A DNA stretch of 64,000 bases from Neopestalotiopsis rosae (Eukaryota; Ascomycota; Sordariomycetes; Amphisphaeriales; Sporocadaceae), in the NCBI GenBank assembly GCA_023078685.1, contig JALGAS010000003.1, forward strand, positions 3,038,001-3,102,000. The letters are read 5' to 3'. The position numbers and the translations under genes were made by a program. The notes beneath the pieces are model-generated. The model was not told the origin of the DNA. It was given only the letters and a program-made list of their open reading frames with translations, and did not search any database. This document shows, one piece after another, positions 19,965-32,096 of this stretch (position 1 is its first letter; every line of letters begins with the position of its first letter).

Positions 19965-21663
19965 CGTTTGTTCGAAATAAAAGTCGAAGCCGAGAGAACA
20001 ATTGCTTTGGTTTAAGAAGCCCATCGTTGTCGGATCACCGCACCCTTGGTGAAGGCGCGCACTTTTTTTTTTGTCGATCACGAAGGTATGTCCGATGGAG
20101 AGAGTGGAGAAGACTCGAAACTTTCTGCTTAGAAACTGTGACAGAAACCGCTATACATTGTCTCTGCGAAGACGTTTCTGATGGTACTGAGTGGGAATGG
20201 CACAAGTATACCCCGGAAGTGACAATTGTATCTGCCAATAGGGCCACAACAGGCGTGGGGTCCATATTGAATGTCACTGTGAAAATTCACACGACAGCAC
20301 CACTTCCATGCGTTCTATGCGGGCTGACTGATTGTCACGTAGCATGGGGCGATTTCATCCGGAAACAGTTGATCGCGAGTAGGCCAAGCATTTGTAGCCA
20401 CATCAACACCTACCTTGGCCTCTAGACACGTGTCTATCGTGTGGCTCCAAGGTTCCAAACATAGATCTGCTTAAGTAGGGTGCAATTATAGAGTCAACGG
20501 CCAGGCTGAGACACCATAGAGGGGCCGCTGGGCCAAAACGAGGACGCGGAAACTGGACAGACAAACCCAGACAAAGGTGACAAAAGATCCGGCTAACAAG
20601 AATGAAACTAGGCCATGTGTGTCATGATCAACTCAGCTTCATTCTGGGGTTGCATTACGTACAAGCCCAGGCTGTCGGGCTCTTCCTAGTTGGCTTCAGT
20701 CTCGTCGCATGCAGATGAGGCTGGCACCGGCAATGTAATGCTAAGCAAGTGCCGATTTAAATAATGTGATGCTGTGTAACGGCAATTTACCAAGTAGTGA
20801 ACAAATTTAGGCGTGGTGTATGCGCCTTGCTGGAGTAGGCAGCCGTAGCCGCTGGAGATATCTAGGACTTTGTAGAGAAGGAAGAGGAGGTTGAAGGAAA
20901 GATGTTTGGCACATTTCAGGAAAATATGATGAAGACCATATATGTTCAGGTATATGTTAGATTACCTAGCCTTCGAAGTAAGCATTATTAAGCTGGGAGT
21001 GGAATCTGATATACATAGACTATAAAGTGGCTCCTGAGCTCTACTGTCATTGGACGCAGCGTATTTCGAAGGATCTAGCGACGAGCTTAGCATAGCGCCT
21101 ACTATGGTCTCCCTGTAGCACGGCACCCGGCTTTCCACGAAGACGCTAATTGTATTGTTCGCCGTCTCTATCGTGGTCGCGAGGCTTCGAGATGCTGCAA
21201 GATGCCGCTGCGTCTTCCAGTAGCTGCTGCGTTCCTGTATGACTCATGCCGGTACACCGCAAAGATCATCATTGATATTCCGATTGGATCTGAATAGACC
21301 GAAATGCCAATCGGATTGCTGGCTAGCACGACCCTTAGAGGACGGCCCTTGCTTGGGAATACCTCCCTTGCCTAGAAAGATGCATTCCTATTGGCTGTAG
21401 CGTAATTGAGCAGTTATCCTGATTAAACAATAACATGATCCGCAGAATAGCACGAAGGACATATTTGTAATATGCTGTTCTACATGGGAACAAAAGACAA
21501 AGCATTGTGTAGCTTCTTTCGTAGTTATAAATATTTGAAAATCCAGTTGGTCTTGTTCCTCTTGTGCATGCAAACACTCTGCTCATTCCGTTACACTCTC
21601 TTCGCAAACTCACGTTAAGCTACCAAAGAAATTGCCAAGATAACAACTTTGCAATATCACGAA
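19965..21663. other. 1.7 kb spacer upstream of the esterase
   Basis: It lies between two divergently transcribed genes. No gene is recognised. The stretch 20600-21400 is broken by stops in all frames I examined and could be decayed coding or transposon sequence, but I could not match it to a family. The downstream end carries a TATA-like box, listed separately. Confidence 0.45.
21536..21543 (+). promoter_or_regulatory. TATA-like box of the esterase gene
   Basis: TATAAATA lies 121 bp upstream of the ATG at 21664, a plausible core-promoter position for a regulated fungal gene. Assigned by sequence only. Confidence 0.45.
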
Positions 21664-22710
21664 ATGGCAGCAACGATAGATCCCGAGCATATCGCGGCTT
21701 TTCAGAAGCAAATGCTGGCGCTTGAGCAACAATCCGTCGACACACTTGGTCCCGTCCCCTCCAACCTCACGGAATCCATCATAGAAATCCCGCTTCGGGA
21801 TGGTTTCGTCAGCCACAGTATACTCATTAGACCCGCCACTTCTCCCAGCCAAGATTTGAAGAAGTGTCCCCTTGTGGTATTCATCCACGGCGGCAGTTTC
21901 ACTTACTGCAGCCCAAAAATGTTCCTCTCTCCCAGCCGCGCCGCTGCGTTGCACTTTGATGCCGTGGTCGTGTCCATCGAGTACCAGCTGGCGTCGAAAC
22001 ACGCCTTTCCCGCCGGACCCCGCAGTGCCTGGGAGGTGGTTTCATGGTTGTCAGACCCCAAGAACCTCAACGACACCGTGCTCCGAGCTGAGGGATTGGA
22101 GGTGGACCCGCAGCTCGGTTTCGTGCTGGGAGGCGGCAGTGCCGGCGGTAACCTTTCGGCCGTCATTGCCGGCATTGACAGTACCGTCAAGGCAGGTCAG
22201 CGACATGATCTGATCGAGGGCCTGCCCAGGATTGTCTCGGACATTACGGGTCTTTTCATCACTATTCCCCTGCTTTTGGATGCGAAGATTGTGCCTGCCG
22301 AGTACGTCGACCTCTTCAAATCCTACGAGGAGCACGCCAATGCTCCATTCATCAACGCTGCGAGCCTGGCGCAGACACGACTGATATACAAGCCCGACAT
22401 TCACTCTCCGTGGTTTTCACCAATCAATCTCGACTGGAGCAAGCTTTCGGGTTTCCATCCGCCCAAGGTCTATGTGCAGGTCGGAGAGCTGGATATCCTG
22501 CGCGACGACGGTGTGATTTATGAGCGTATGCTGAAGGCGAGTGGTATTGCGGAGACCAAGTTTGATATGATGATTGGGTACGATCATGCATGTTGGTGCA
22601 ATCTCCCATTCGACCAACCGCACACGCAGGAAATGAAGGAAAAAACCATGGACGCCCTTTCTTGGCTGCTGGGTAGGGAATGGGATAGGACTCAGCCGCT
22701 TTCGCACTAG
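21664..22710 (+). CDS. Alpha/beta-hydrolase fold-3 esterase/lipase
   Basis: An intron-free protein of 348 residues starting MAATIDPEH. It belongs to the hormone-sensitive-lipase-like family. The oxyanion-hole motif HGG (VVFIHGGSFTY) is present. The nucleophile elbow GGGSAGGN has Ser159 in a G-x-S-x-G setting. Asp277 in GELDILRDDG and His308 in GYDHACW complete a plausible triad in the right order and spacing. There is no signal peptide, so it is probably cytosolic, acting on small acyl esters or on a secondary metabolite or xenobiotic. Its 3' end faces the end of the large membrane-protein gene, with only 105 bp between stop codons. Confidence 0.9.
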   Translation: MAATIDPEHIAAFQKQMLALEQQSVDTLGPVPSNLTESIIEIPLRDGFVSHSILIRPATSPSQDLKKCPLVVFIHGGSFTYCSPKMFLSPSRAAALHFDAVVVSIEYQLASKHAFPAGPRSAWEVVSWLSDPKNLNDTVLRAEGLEVDPQLGFVLGGGSAGGNLSAVIAGIDSTVKAGQRHDLIEGLPRIVSDITGLFITIPLLLDAKIVPAEYVDLFKSYEEHANAPFINAASLAQTRLIYKPDIHSPWFSPINLDWSKLSGFHPPKVYVQVGELDILRDDGVIYERMLKASGIAETKFDMMIGYDHACWCNLPFDQPHTQEMKEKTMDALSWLLGREWDRTQPLSH

Positions 22711-22815
22711 ACGGCCCGGTGGAGAGAATCATTGGGGTATCAAAGGGTTTTTAGACTTCAGAGTATAGAACGGATTCAAACAATTTCATAATTCATCATG
22801 CTACATAACTTCACA

Positions 22816-25800
22816 CTAGCCAACACTGATGCCCTCAAATTCTCTTGGTCGTCTATCCATCAAGGGCCTTGCCAAGCGTGTATCGTCTCGGTCATACTTT
22901 GGTGCATCGATATTGCGAACAACTGAATGAAGAATAAATTAGCATTATCTCCATGTGTATTCACAACGAATAACATGACTCACGATCAGCAAAGACATCT
23001 CGCATCCTCCTTTGATACCACCAGCCGATGAAGCTCACTACAGCTAAGAAGATGATGGCGGTGATTGCGCATGGTTCCCAGTACTCTGCTCCTGTGTTAG
23101 TGAGTCAAGCAATAATTGAATGCGAAGGATAATTGCACGTACGCTCAGCTGCCTGAATGGCCGCTGCTGTGTTCTTTGAGGCAATGACATCTGGACGGTC
23201 GCCGTGTGGTGACAACCAGTAGATGGCCCGTACCTCGCAGATATTGGCCGAATAAACGCCCATGAGCTGCATGATTGTTCCTCCAAGAACCGAAAATACG
23301 GCGCCAATGCCAAACACCACGAATAATACGTGGTAAATAACACACCAAAGCATCCTGACTGTCCACGTCCGCCTTGCTCTCAAGAGAAGCCAAGGCTTTC
23401 GCGGATTCCAATCTGGGTTTTGCTTCGCCAGCCAGCTCACAGACGATGCCTTGAAGAATCCAGTCCTGTCGAGCCAACCACCTCGTCTCGCAAAGTCGAG
23501 CAGTTTGAAGCGATGAGCGTCTCCCTCTTCTAGCGGGCTTCCAGTGTTGGACCAGAACCAGAGAATGATTTGACCGGCTTGGCTACAAGCGTAGACGCTC
23601 GATGTGAGAGACCGACAGGCGAGTCCGATTGGTGGTGTAAAGTACGAGGTAAGGAAAGCGAGAATGAATGGCACGTAAATTAGCAGGGACATTATGGCCA
23701 GGATGAAGATCCAGTCAAATAAGACCAGGTTCGTCCTTTCGCGCAAGTCTTGCATGTCGTCGTCATGTTCGACGTTGCCATTGTAGTCCACGTCCCGGCG
23801 GAACCCGTACGTGTCGATGATTTTGTTGATCCATCCCTTCTTGACGTGTCCCCGCCTCCATTGCCAAGCAGTCTTGTAACAACTTGGGAATGCTAGACCG
23901 AATCGCAGGCCGAAAAAGTGTATGGTGTCGATCTCTTCGTCGCGCTCTGTCGCAAAGACGCCTTCCAATATATTTGGGTTATTCCCCGCTAGCAAGAGTC
24001 CAGAGATGATTGACTGCAGGAGTGTCAGCAGTGCTACTATTATTGGAAGCCCAAACTCAAGAATGGTGTAGAGTAGATATAGGAACTCACGATATGGGGT
24101 ATAATCATATACCACTGCCCGAAAGCCAGAGCCTCGGCAATATCTTCATCGCCAAGCTCTTCAAGACTGCTAAGTAAGGCAAAAACAAAACCACCAAGGA
24201 AGAAAATGACTGGCGCCCCAACAATGGTGCCGAAAGAGTATTGGCAGTGGAGCATGGTCCGCAGACGCGTCCGAGTCTTGGCTACGAAACTGTCGAAGAT
24301 ATGATCTCTCGTTCGAGGTCTTTCTATATGTTCTGGCCTCTCACTATAGTATCCAACGTCAGTCCATTCAGTTCCAAAACAAAGTGTCATCACAGTGGAT
24401 AGTAAGCTCTTGTAAGAAATGAAGTGAATCTGATGAATCAAGGCAAAATAGTATCACTCACCACATGTGATCGGTACAGGCATGCTTCGGCCACTGACGG
24501 GGAAACTCTCCACGAGAGCGATCCTCATCGTCATAAAGACGGATCTCGTATAAGAGGTTCTCCATGTGTCTCCACGGGCTCGCGGCCTCTTGCACGGTCG
24601 GTCTCCGGTGCACGCCCGTTTGCGCGGGATACTGTATACGCCTGAAACCTGGGGGCTCGGGCGTAACGACGGGCCGATCTCTGGTCTGGATCGTGCTAGT
24701 CGGTGACAAGGGACCGAATGTCTGGACAGCCATTGGAGAGATGGAAAGAGTCCTGGCTGTGGATTTCCTCCGAGGCAACTCATTGCCACGCTCGTTGATT
24801 GCTGGCCAGTCGTCTTCATCGTCGTCAGGCTGAGTGGGTTCCTCGATGCCTATCTCTGGTGGTGGTGGTTCCGTCGTTTGAGGAGCAATCTTGTCTTCCA
24901 CTGCAATTTCCGTATCTGGAAGATTCTCCAAATGGACAGGAGGCTGTCCTTCAATAACCTTGTTCGAAATTGTTGGCCTCAGTGTTTCGGTATACTCTTC
25001 TTCCTCTTTTTCTAACGCAATGTCGAGATTGCCAATGAGAACAACCATTAGACAGCGTGCTCTCATGTCTAAGGTAAGACGTTTGTTCTAGAAAATGGTT
25101 AGTACAGGTTTCGTCGATCTGGATTTCATTACTGACAGTCATCTTTTCCTTGAGAAAGTCGAGCACTCTTTTATCCAACAGAGCTTCGTATAAACCACTC
25201 AGTATCATTGGTGCAGCAAACGCAAAGCAGGTCGAAAGCCAGATAAGTGTGTCCAGAATAACAATCAAGCCAGCTCCAAGTGCACCCAGTGGCGCAGCTA
25301 GATAGCCCTTGACGCCGGACAGATCAGCGGTGAAGAATTGGCGATATATCTCGAGCTTTCTGCGACGAGGAATGCTAAAGATTAGAGGCACCGCCGGGAT
25401 CAAGAATCCGCTCAGTGGCTGGAGCCATGATTCCAAGTTGCTCCGGTCGTTTAGCTGCCAACCAGGACAGTTTTCTGTCCACCAAGGATACGGCACCTCG
25501 ACAACTGGAGCCCCACTGGCATTGCCGTTGTATGTAGCATCACACGGAAACTGGTTGGAGTGTACCGCACGTTGTATAAAGTCTTCGGGAGTCGTCTTGA
25601 TAAAGGGAAACTGCTCGTTCATGATTAATGTGCCATTTTCGATAGCGAGCGCTGCTCCAACAGCTTTGAGACAACAATATGTTTGATTCTGGTTCCCGAT
25701 GAATACATTCTTTTGAGAATTTGGAGCGGGTCCTTCAAGATCTCGGAGTTGCCAAAATATATCGGTAAGTTTGGTAGGAGCTGGTGTGTCGTTGCATGAT

Positions 25801-25871
25801 GTCAGTGTTACTTGCGCGATAGCCGCTGCGGCTGATGCCGCGAGTAGCGCGCCAACAATCCTCAACCTCAT
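22816..25871 (-). CDS. Large orphan polytopic membrane protein (about 920 aa)
   Basis: Six exons are modelled: 25871-25137, 25087-24462, 24406-24091, 24013-23143, 23091-22984 and 22922-22816. The total of 2763 nt is exactly divisible by three. A signal peptide (MRLRIVGALLAASAAAAIAQ) leads into a Cys-containing extracellular domain (about residues 20-150). Membrane segments follow, then a long acidic Pro/Glu-rich cytosolic region (about residues 260-430), then further membrane helices such as FGTIVGAPVIFFLGGFVFAL and IFILAIMSLLIYVPFILAFL, and a last helix near the C-terminus. The 24462/24406 junction (GTGAGT to ACAAGAG) and the GTCAGT donor at 25136 are the least certain. No functional family is recognised. 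Similar multi-exon fungal membrane proteins with N-terminal ectodomains are usually annotated hypothetical. Confidence 0.7.
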
Positions 25872-27407
25872 GATAGTTGGCTTTGTATAGCGCTACATGA
25901 CAAAGAAGTCAAGGGATTCTGGGAAATTTTAATCCATATAGTCGTCGAGCAGAGGATATATTGCTTAAAAATCAAGATTTAGAAAAGGTGGTGTCCAGAG
26001 CATTGATCAAGGGCAGTTCAGAGAGCAAAACAGTCTGCCTATGCAGGATGGGTGCAGGATGAGTGTAGTGGCTGGAACTTCTGGCCGTCCGTCTCATGTG
26101 TAACATGAGGAGGCGATAAAGATATCAGTCAACTGTCAGATTCCGTCCCCCTGGTACCATAAGGCTGGATGTCACAGCACACACACACATACTTACACAC
26201 CAGAAGAGTCGCACTTCGCATCGTGCCGACGAGCCATATCGGACGCCTAGACTGGCCCGAGGGTCACTTGAGCTGCCAAAGTGCGGCTGAGTTCAACGCC
26301 TGTCAGAGAGGAGCTTGAAGGTAGGGGTTGGGTTGGCGATAGATATCGCGTGAATGCTGTGCATAGATAAGGGAGGTCTTAGCTGTAGGACCCCTGCGTG
26401 GGAAACGGCCAGCAAATGGCTTGGAGAAGCCACTTGGCGAGGTCTTGTCCTCATTCAGCTCACCGAGCTGTCTTTTGCAGATGCGCCACTCACGATGACC
26501 ACCTACCCGTCTGATACAAACCTAGAAAGACGGACAGACGGACAGAGACATGATCAAGGGCCGTGCCCGTTCCCGTCGGTAAGTTTGCAGCATATTCGAG
26601 TTCCTGCAGGAAAATGCCAAACATATATCAGTCGAGTGTAGACCCTGCCTTGCCTGCGAGTCTAGACTGTGCATATGTCGATGCATTATCTCTGAGACCC
26701 GGGTTATTGTTTGCTGGACGCAGACTATATTTGTGTCATCTGCAAGAAACAACCCGTATTCCGCAAGGACCATGAATTGTCATATATAGATAGGTACGTA
26801 GCAGTAAACACAAAGCTTTGATTCTATGCACCAATAAACACATGACAATACGGTATAAGGTTGCGCGACTCGTTATGCTGTGAACCCAGATCCCGGTACC
26901 GTGGATAGGTAGGGAATAGATCCGGGGATTGACAAGATGGCAGATCTGTCTTTCATCTCATGCTTGGTCTTGTCTCTGACACTTTCACATGCCGAACCAC
27001 ATCAGCAGCTTTGGGGGACGGACAATTAAAATCACTAAGCAGCAGCCAATTAAGGGACACACCATTGGCGTCATACCACGCTGAACTTGTGGGGTTCAGC
27101 GTTTCTTAGCGGCCATTCCCCAGCTTTTCTGGAAAGCCGAGCTCCATTGGTATTGCTGGAGACGAGACATGATGCCGAGATGTGACAATCCCATGATTGA
27201 ATGTGTCTTTCTTTCCTTCTTCCCTTCTTTTCCACTTGTGCACAGGCTCTTTACTTTTACCCACTCGAAATTATCACCAGACTCGTTAATACTCAACACA
27301 GCGCAACCCCAATGAGCGTATAGCGACCGTCACTCCTTCTTACCGCGCCCTCTAACCCAGCGACCTGCCGCCAATCGTTCCCGCTGTCACCAAATAGCCT
27401 CGGCACA
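25872..27407. other. 1.5 kb divergent intergenic region
   Basis: Upstream of both the large membrane protein (minus) and the PMP24-like gene (plus). A short CA repeat lies at 26178-26189, and a pyrimidine-rich tract at about 27205-27240 precedes the PMP24-like gene. No gene is recognised. Confidence 0.5.
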
Positions 27408-28348
27408 ATGTCGCACGCTCTGGAGTCCGTCAAGGTACGCCTTTCAACACTGCGCCTCGCAGGATTCGTGCACGAGAAGCCATTATGTCCTGCTCGAATC
27501 CCGTCAGGAAGCAATGTCACAAGTAGAAGAAGAAAAAGAACCGTAAATTGACATCTCTGCGAATAACAGGAAACCCTGAACCGCATCATCCTCGACCCGG
27601 CGAACAAGGACCTGCTCGCCATCGTCAAGGGCGCGCGCAATGGCGCCGTCTACGGAGCAAAGGTGCGCTTCCCGCACGCGCTCGTCATGGTCTTCCTGTT
27701 TCGCTCGGGAAGCTTTCGGCAAAAAGTCGACCTCGTCTTTCGCGCCACGCGCACCCACGCCCGCAACCTCGCCAAGTTTGCGACCATTTACAAGACCGTG
27801 TGCTATTTGCTAAAGTGGTACGGCAGCACGCCGGGCAAGGAGGGTGAGTTTTTCCACTCCTGTACTGTTCATCGTGGGAAGGGTTCAGGCATGAAGGGGA
27901 CTAGTGTTCAAGACCTGGGCGGCGGAAAGGGGAACCAGAAATATAGGGACAAGACTAACATGTTTCTCTTCTAGGCAAATTCGACACCTTCCTCGCCGGT
28001 CTGGTAGGCGGCTACTTTGTCTTTGGCGGGCGCTCGCGCGCGGGCAAGATCTCGTCGGTGAACCAGCAAATCGTCATCTACGTGTTTGCGCGCGTGGTGC
28101 TGGCGCTCGCGCGCCTGGCCGTGCAGCCGGGAAGCGGCCTCCCCGTCGTCTCGGAGCCGGGCACCTCGAACAAGGTCAGCTACTACGCCTGGCCCGTCTT
28201 TGCCTCGCTCAGCTGGGCCATGGTCATGCACCTGTTCCGCTACTACCCCGAGGACCTGCAGCCCAGCCTCAAGAGCAGCATGAACTACATCTACAAGGAG
28301 AGCGATAACTGGGACTGTTTGAGGAATTTTATCTGGCACAACAAATAA
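27408..28348 (+). CDS. PMP24/PXMP4-like peroxisomal membrane protein
   Basis: Three exons, 27408-27434, 27570-27843 and 27975-28348, giving 224 residues. The first exon is only nine codons (MSHALESVK). The spliced protein begins its conserved part with ETLNRIILDPANKDLLAIVKG. It then carries features of the peroxisomal membrane protein 4 (PMP24) family: NGAVYGAKVRFPHALVM, an Arg-rich loop (RATRTHARNLAKF), FLAGLVGGYFVFG near the middle, VNQQIVIYVFARVV, and a Tyr-rich segment before the end (HLFRYYPEDLQPSLKSS). Length matches the family (about 210-230). It is an integral membrane protein with Tim17-like helices; the molecular function in peroxisomes is not defined. It is convergent with the mannosyltransferase gene. 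Confidence 0.88.
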
Positions 28349-28612
28349 GCGGCGGGGTTCTTGTGTGTTATACAGTCAAGTCTGGAATACACATCTGGCC
28401 TATCCATTGGGTTTAGATCATGTTTGGCGTTGGGAATTATCATACAACCGTGTATACTGTACATGTCACGGAATATTAGCTTTACATGATGAAGATTAAA
28501 GCATATTGCCTACAATAAGGCAAAACTGGCAGCCAATTGTGTTCATCTTGAAATATATGGGTATTTGTTAAACGCCTTGTCCCAATGCTTTTGACTTTTG
28601 TCCAGGTCCATC

Positions 28613-29936
28613 CTAGAGATGTTTCCAGCCATTGGACCACATGATTTGCATCTCGTTAATCAGACACGCCTCTCCAGGCTCATATCGTGGCAGCTGTCCT
28701 GCCGGAGTTTCTGCGACCCATTCTTCTATCCTCCTATGTACGACACGGGATTCCAAGGATGTCTGAAATCCAATTCGCCAGCTCATGATTCGATTTGCCC
28801 ACCCTCCCACAATAGTCCAAAATGGCGTAGGAAATGAATCTTTTATGATCTGGTTGTACGCCTTGACACTATATCCTACTCGGACGTTGGGGTTTAGCCA
28901 TACGCCCGTAAATTTTGACATGAAGTTATCTGCGTGTATGAGACAGCACTCTGAGCCCTCGAGATGATACGCTGCCAGGCTGTCGTCGATGCCGCGAAAT
29001 CTGAGCGGAGGGTCGTGGTAGAAAGGGGCGGAATTAAAGACCACAATGCCGTTCCAGCAAGAGGTCACCTTGATTGGTTCGTTTCGTAGTGCCGATGCCC
29101 TGGCTTTCGGTGATTGGAACCAAGGCCAGTGAAGTGAAGCCGTTTTCAACCCCCAATCGTCTCGTAGCGCAAAAGTGTCATAGTATGTAGGTGATGCCTT
29201 GTAATCCATTGAGCAAGCCGCAGCATAGTCACCACCGCGAGTATCGAATAGCGTTTGGATGTCCTGGGCCTGTATGTTCATGTCAGTACTTCTGCCTGTC
29301 GCAAAGACAAGCTGTTTGGTACAATAAACTCACGTCGAAAACCACATCATTCAGCCATAGCACCTTGTCAAAGCGCCGTCCTTCCGCCCTCAACCGATCC
29401 AGTGGCCCCATGGCTTGATTCCGCACTTTGGACAGGTAAGGGATGCGCCGCAGCTCGAACTGGTCCTCGGCCTTGTTCCAGATCCAACCCGGTTCGTGTG
29501 AGTCGGGCGGCGGGCGCGCATCGATTTCGTCGAGCTGTTCCCAGACCGTCATGCCCAGACTGATATCATTGGTCGCGCCTCGCAGGTCCAAGCCGGCCTT
29601 GAGCTCCATCAGGGCGTCCTTTGTGCCCTCCTGCGACCCGGACTCGACGGCGGAAAAGTGCACATTCTCGGCGCCCAGGTAGTCGACCAGCGCCAGCACC
29701 GCCTCGTTCCATGCCGACCGCTGTATCACCTCGGTGTTTCTGTGCACCGAGACTATGTAGACTGACGTTTCGTTTGCGCCCGGCTCGTGCGTTTGTCGCT
29801 GCGCCAGGGGAGACCTGTGGGTTTCCGGTCGGCGGGACACGAGGTAGATTGCATCGAGGAGGAAGAGGAAGCCGAGGACGTAGAGGGTCGGCCGCAGGTA
29901 GAGGCGCCGGAAGCGGCGGTAGCTGACGGCAATCAT
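28613..29936 (-). CDS. CAP59/CMT1-type alpha-1,3-mannosyltransferase
   Basis: Two exons, 29936-29334 and 29269-28613, 419 residues. The intron (64 nt, GTGAGT to ATACAG) joins WLNDVVFD to AQDIQTLF. A type II membrane protein: a short basic cytosolic tail (MIAVSYRRFRRLYLRP), one membrane anchor (TLYVLGFLFLLDAIYLV) and a luminal catalytic domain. Signature blocks of the cryptococcal mannosyltransferase family are visible: RNQAMGPL, the metal-site-like LWLNDVVFD, GGDYAAACSMDY, SCWNGIVVFNS, ECCLIHADN and NPNVRVGYS. These Golgi enzymes add mannose, classically alpha-1,3, to glycans; the acceptor here is unknown. The start codon is supported by the anchor directly following it. Confidence 0.9.
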
Positions 29937-30816
29937 GGAGAATACTTGTAGTAGAAGAAAAAGGAGCGACTATGAAGCGAAGAAAAGGAAGGAAAGAGAA
30001 GCAATAAGGAGTGGAAAGTCAAGATGCACTATCTCATCGTGAGCAAGGTTTCGCTGCGTCTCCGTGCACTTGGAGTTCTGCAATGCAAGGAAAGGCTAAA
30101 ATATAGAGGCCATATAAGAAAGTCTCAGAGCAGGCCAAGACTTTCAGGAGATTTGTGTCAGCAGACAGGAACGCAATTCAACTGTCTCTTCGTCCACGTG
30201 TGGATAATATCAAAGACAGGAGCTGAGAACATGACGACCCTGAATGTCGAACTGCTTGCGTGGCCAGGGACAGCGCAGATCGCTGGGGAAGCATGCTAAC
30301 CAGCCCAGGTTTGGTGGCAGGGGCGGTGCCTACGGCTAATACGGGGCTTGGCGGGGCACCGGGAGAGCATCGAACAGCCCTGAAGACTGTACATGAGGCT
30401 CTGTAAGCATTATCTCCTGTCTTGCTTGTATTTACTTGTTCTGTAGACTTCAGCTCTAAGTTATGATGATGTTTGCTGTATAAATACTTTCAGAAGTGCA
30501 AAATCAATACAAATTATGAGATAACGCCTTGAGAATTTGTAGATCTCTTTGCGATGCCGTATAAAAAGAAGCTCATTCCACTGACAGCTGCGGATCCCCA
30601 GGATATTAACAACGACAGCCCACCCTAGTGTGCCGGTAATCCATCCCTGGCCATCGTGAGCTCAGGCCGTACAAACTTATGATGTAATTGGTCGACCGAG
30701 CTCATATTACATGCATCTTCACATACGACTGCTTTTCTAGAAGCACTGGACCAACTTGCAACAACAACTTCTTTTACCTACTCAGAAAAAGACTAAATAC
30801 GGCGCAAAATTACAGC
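29937..30816. other. Divergent spacer between mannosyltransferase and methyltransferase genes
   Basis: About 880 bp with no recognised gene. TATA-like boxes occur near 30478 (TATAAATA) and at 30560-30567 (TATAAAAA), upstream of the methyltransferase. Nothing else stands out. Confidence 0.45.
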
Positions 30817-31858
30817 ATGGCATCTGTAAATCAACTTCCGGTGGCGGCAGCCGAGGGCTTCAAGGATGCTAACGCCTATGATGCCTACCGACCATCGTAC
30901 CCTCCAGAGGCTGTTGAAAAGTTGTTCAATGGCATGAAGCTCAGGGGCACAACGGACGCCAGAGTGGTCGAGATTGCCTCGGGAACGGGCAAATTTACAG
31001 AACTGCTCGCCAACCAGCCCGAGCGATTTCTGGTCAAGGCTGTTGAGCCCCATGAGACCATGAGGCAGAAGCTGGCTGAGAAAGACTTGCCTGCCGTTGA
31101 AGTCATCAACGGCTCGGCCAGCAAGATGTCTGTAGAAGATGAGTGGGGTGATGCTTGTATCGCGGCTCAGGTATGTCAATACGCCTGCAATTGAAGGTCA
31201 CACTCAGATACTAATGCAAATCACAGGCATTCCACTGGTAAAGGCCCATATTACACTGATTACTGCATCTACAAAGTACTAACAGAGATCGATAGGTTTG
31301 CTACACCCGAGGCGATGCGCGAGATTCACCGCGTCCTGAAACCAGGAGCAGTTTTTGGAATGATTTGGAACATTGACAACTACAACAACCCAAAAGGATG
31401 GGAGGCTGCGACCAAATGGGAGCAAAAGCTGAATGACTTTGTCTGGTCTCTCGATGACGGTCACTCGAGGTTCAGACACATGGTAAGTGATCTACCTTCG
31501 TCTTACAAGCAGAGCATGCCGAGCTGACATTTACCGTAAGAAATGGAAGGAAATCTTTGAAAAGCAAGCACCCGGAAACCCTCTCCAAGTCGTCAAGGAC
31601 ACCTTCCTGGATCATCTCCCCAAGTTCTCACTGCCCCTAGGTGAGGATTCGGTCAAGTGGACAGTCTGGCTAAGCGAAGACGCCTTGTGGGCACGCATCA
31701 ACACACTCAGCCAGATTACTGTACTCAAGGGCGACGAGCGAGAAAATGCAATCAAGGTCTTCAAGGATGCGCTGGCTGGCGATGATGTGGAAAGAAACGA
31801 TAAAGGCGAGATTGCTGCTCACGGTGTGACCTATTTTGCATGGACGGACAGAATCTAG
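30817..31858 (+). CDS. Class I SAM-dependent methyltransferase with an 11-nt micro-exon
   Basis: Four exons: 30817-31170, 31227-31237, 31296-31482 and 31541-31858, giving 289 residues. Exon 2 is just 11 nt and supplies AFH plus two bases of Trp, producing CIAAQ-AFHW-FATPEAM. This matches the usual QAFHWF motif of this methyltransferase group. Motif I is VVEIASGTGKFTELLA (SAM binding), an acidic residue follows in VKAVEPHETM, and the post-II block EIHRVLKPGAVFGMIWN is typical of UbiE/type-11 enzymes. The N-terminal YDAYRPSYPPEAVE is also a family mark. Fungal relatives include the yeast CRG1/TMT1-type small-molecule methyltransferases; the substrate here is not known. Probably cytosolic. Confidence 0.9.
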
Positions 31859-32096
31859 CCCTGGTATTTGTTTTTGTCTGTCGTGTTCCTAGCATGAAGA
31901 TACCCCTCGCTGCCTTGAAAGTAACTCGATAAATTTATGAATATGAAGCCCATTATCTGCTTCACGCCAAGCTCGTTTAACGCTGACGCAAGCATGTAAT
32001 CTCAATGCTCGCTTTCTACGCATTTCACACGTGAGATCTTGCAATAAGGGACTCTGGCCAAGATGATCGGATCCCAGTTGTGCTTGGATTTTGATC

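Noticed and set aside
19904..20425. 173-codon plus-strand frame over the first exon of the 612-residue membrane protein
   Set aside because: It overlaps the MQVDPDIAGVG exon in antisense and contains no motif.
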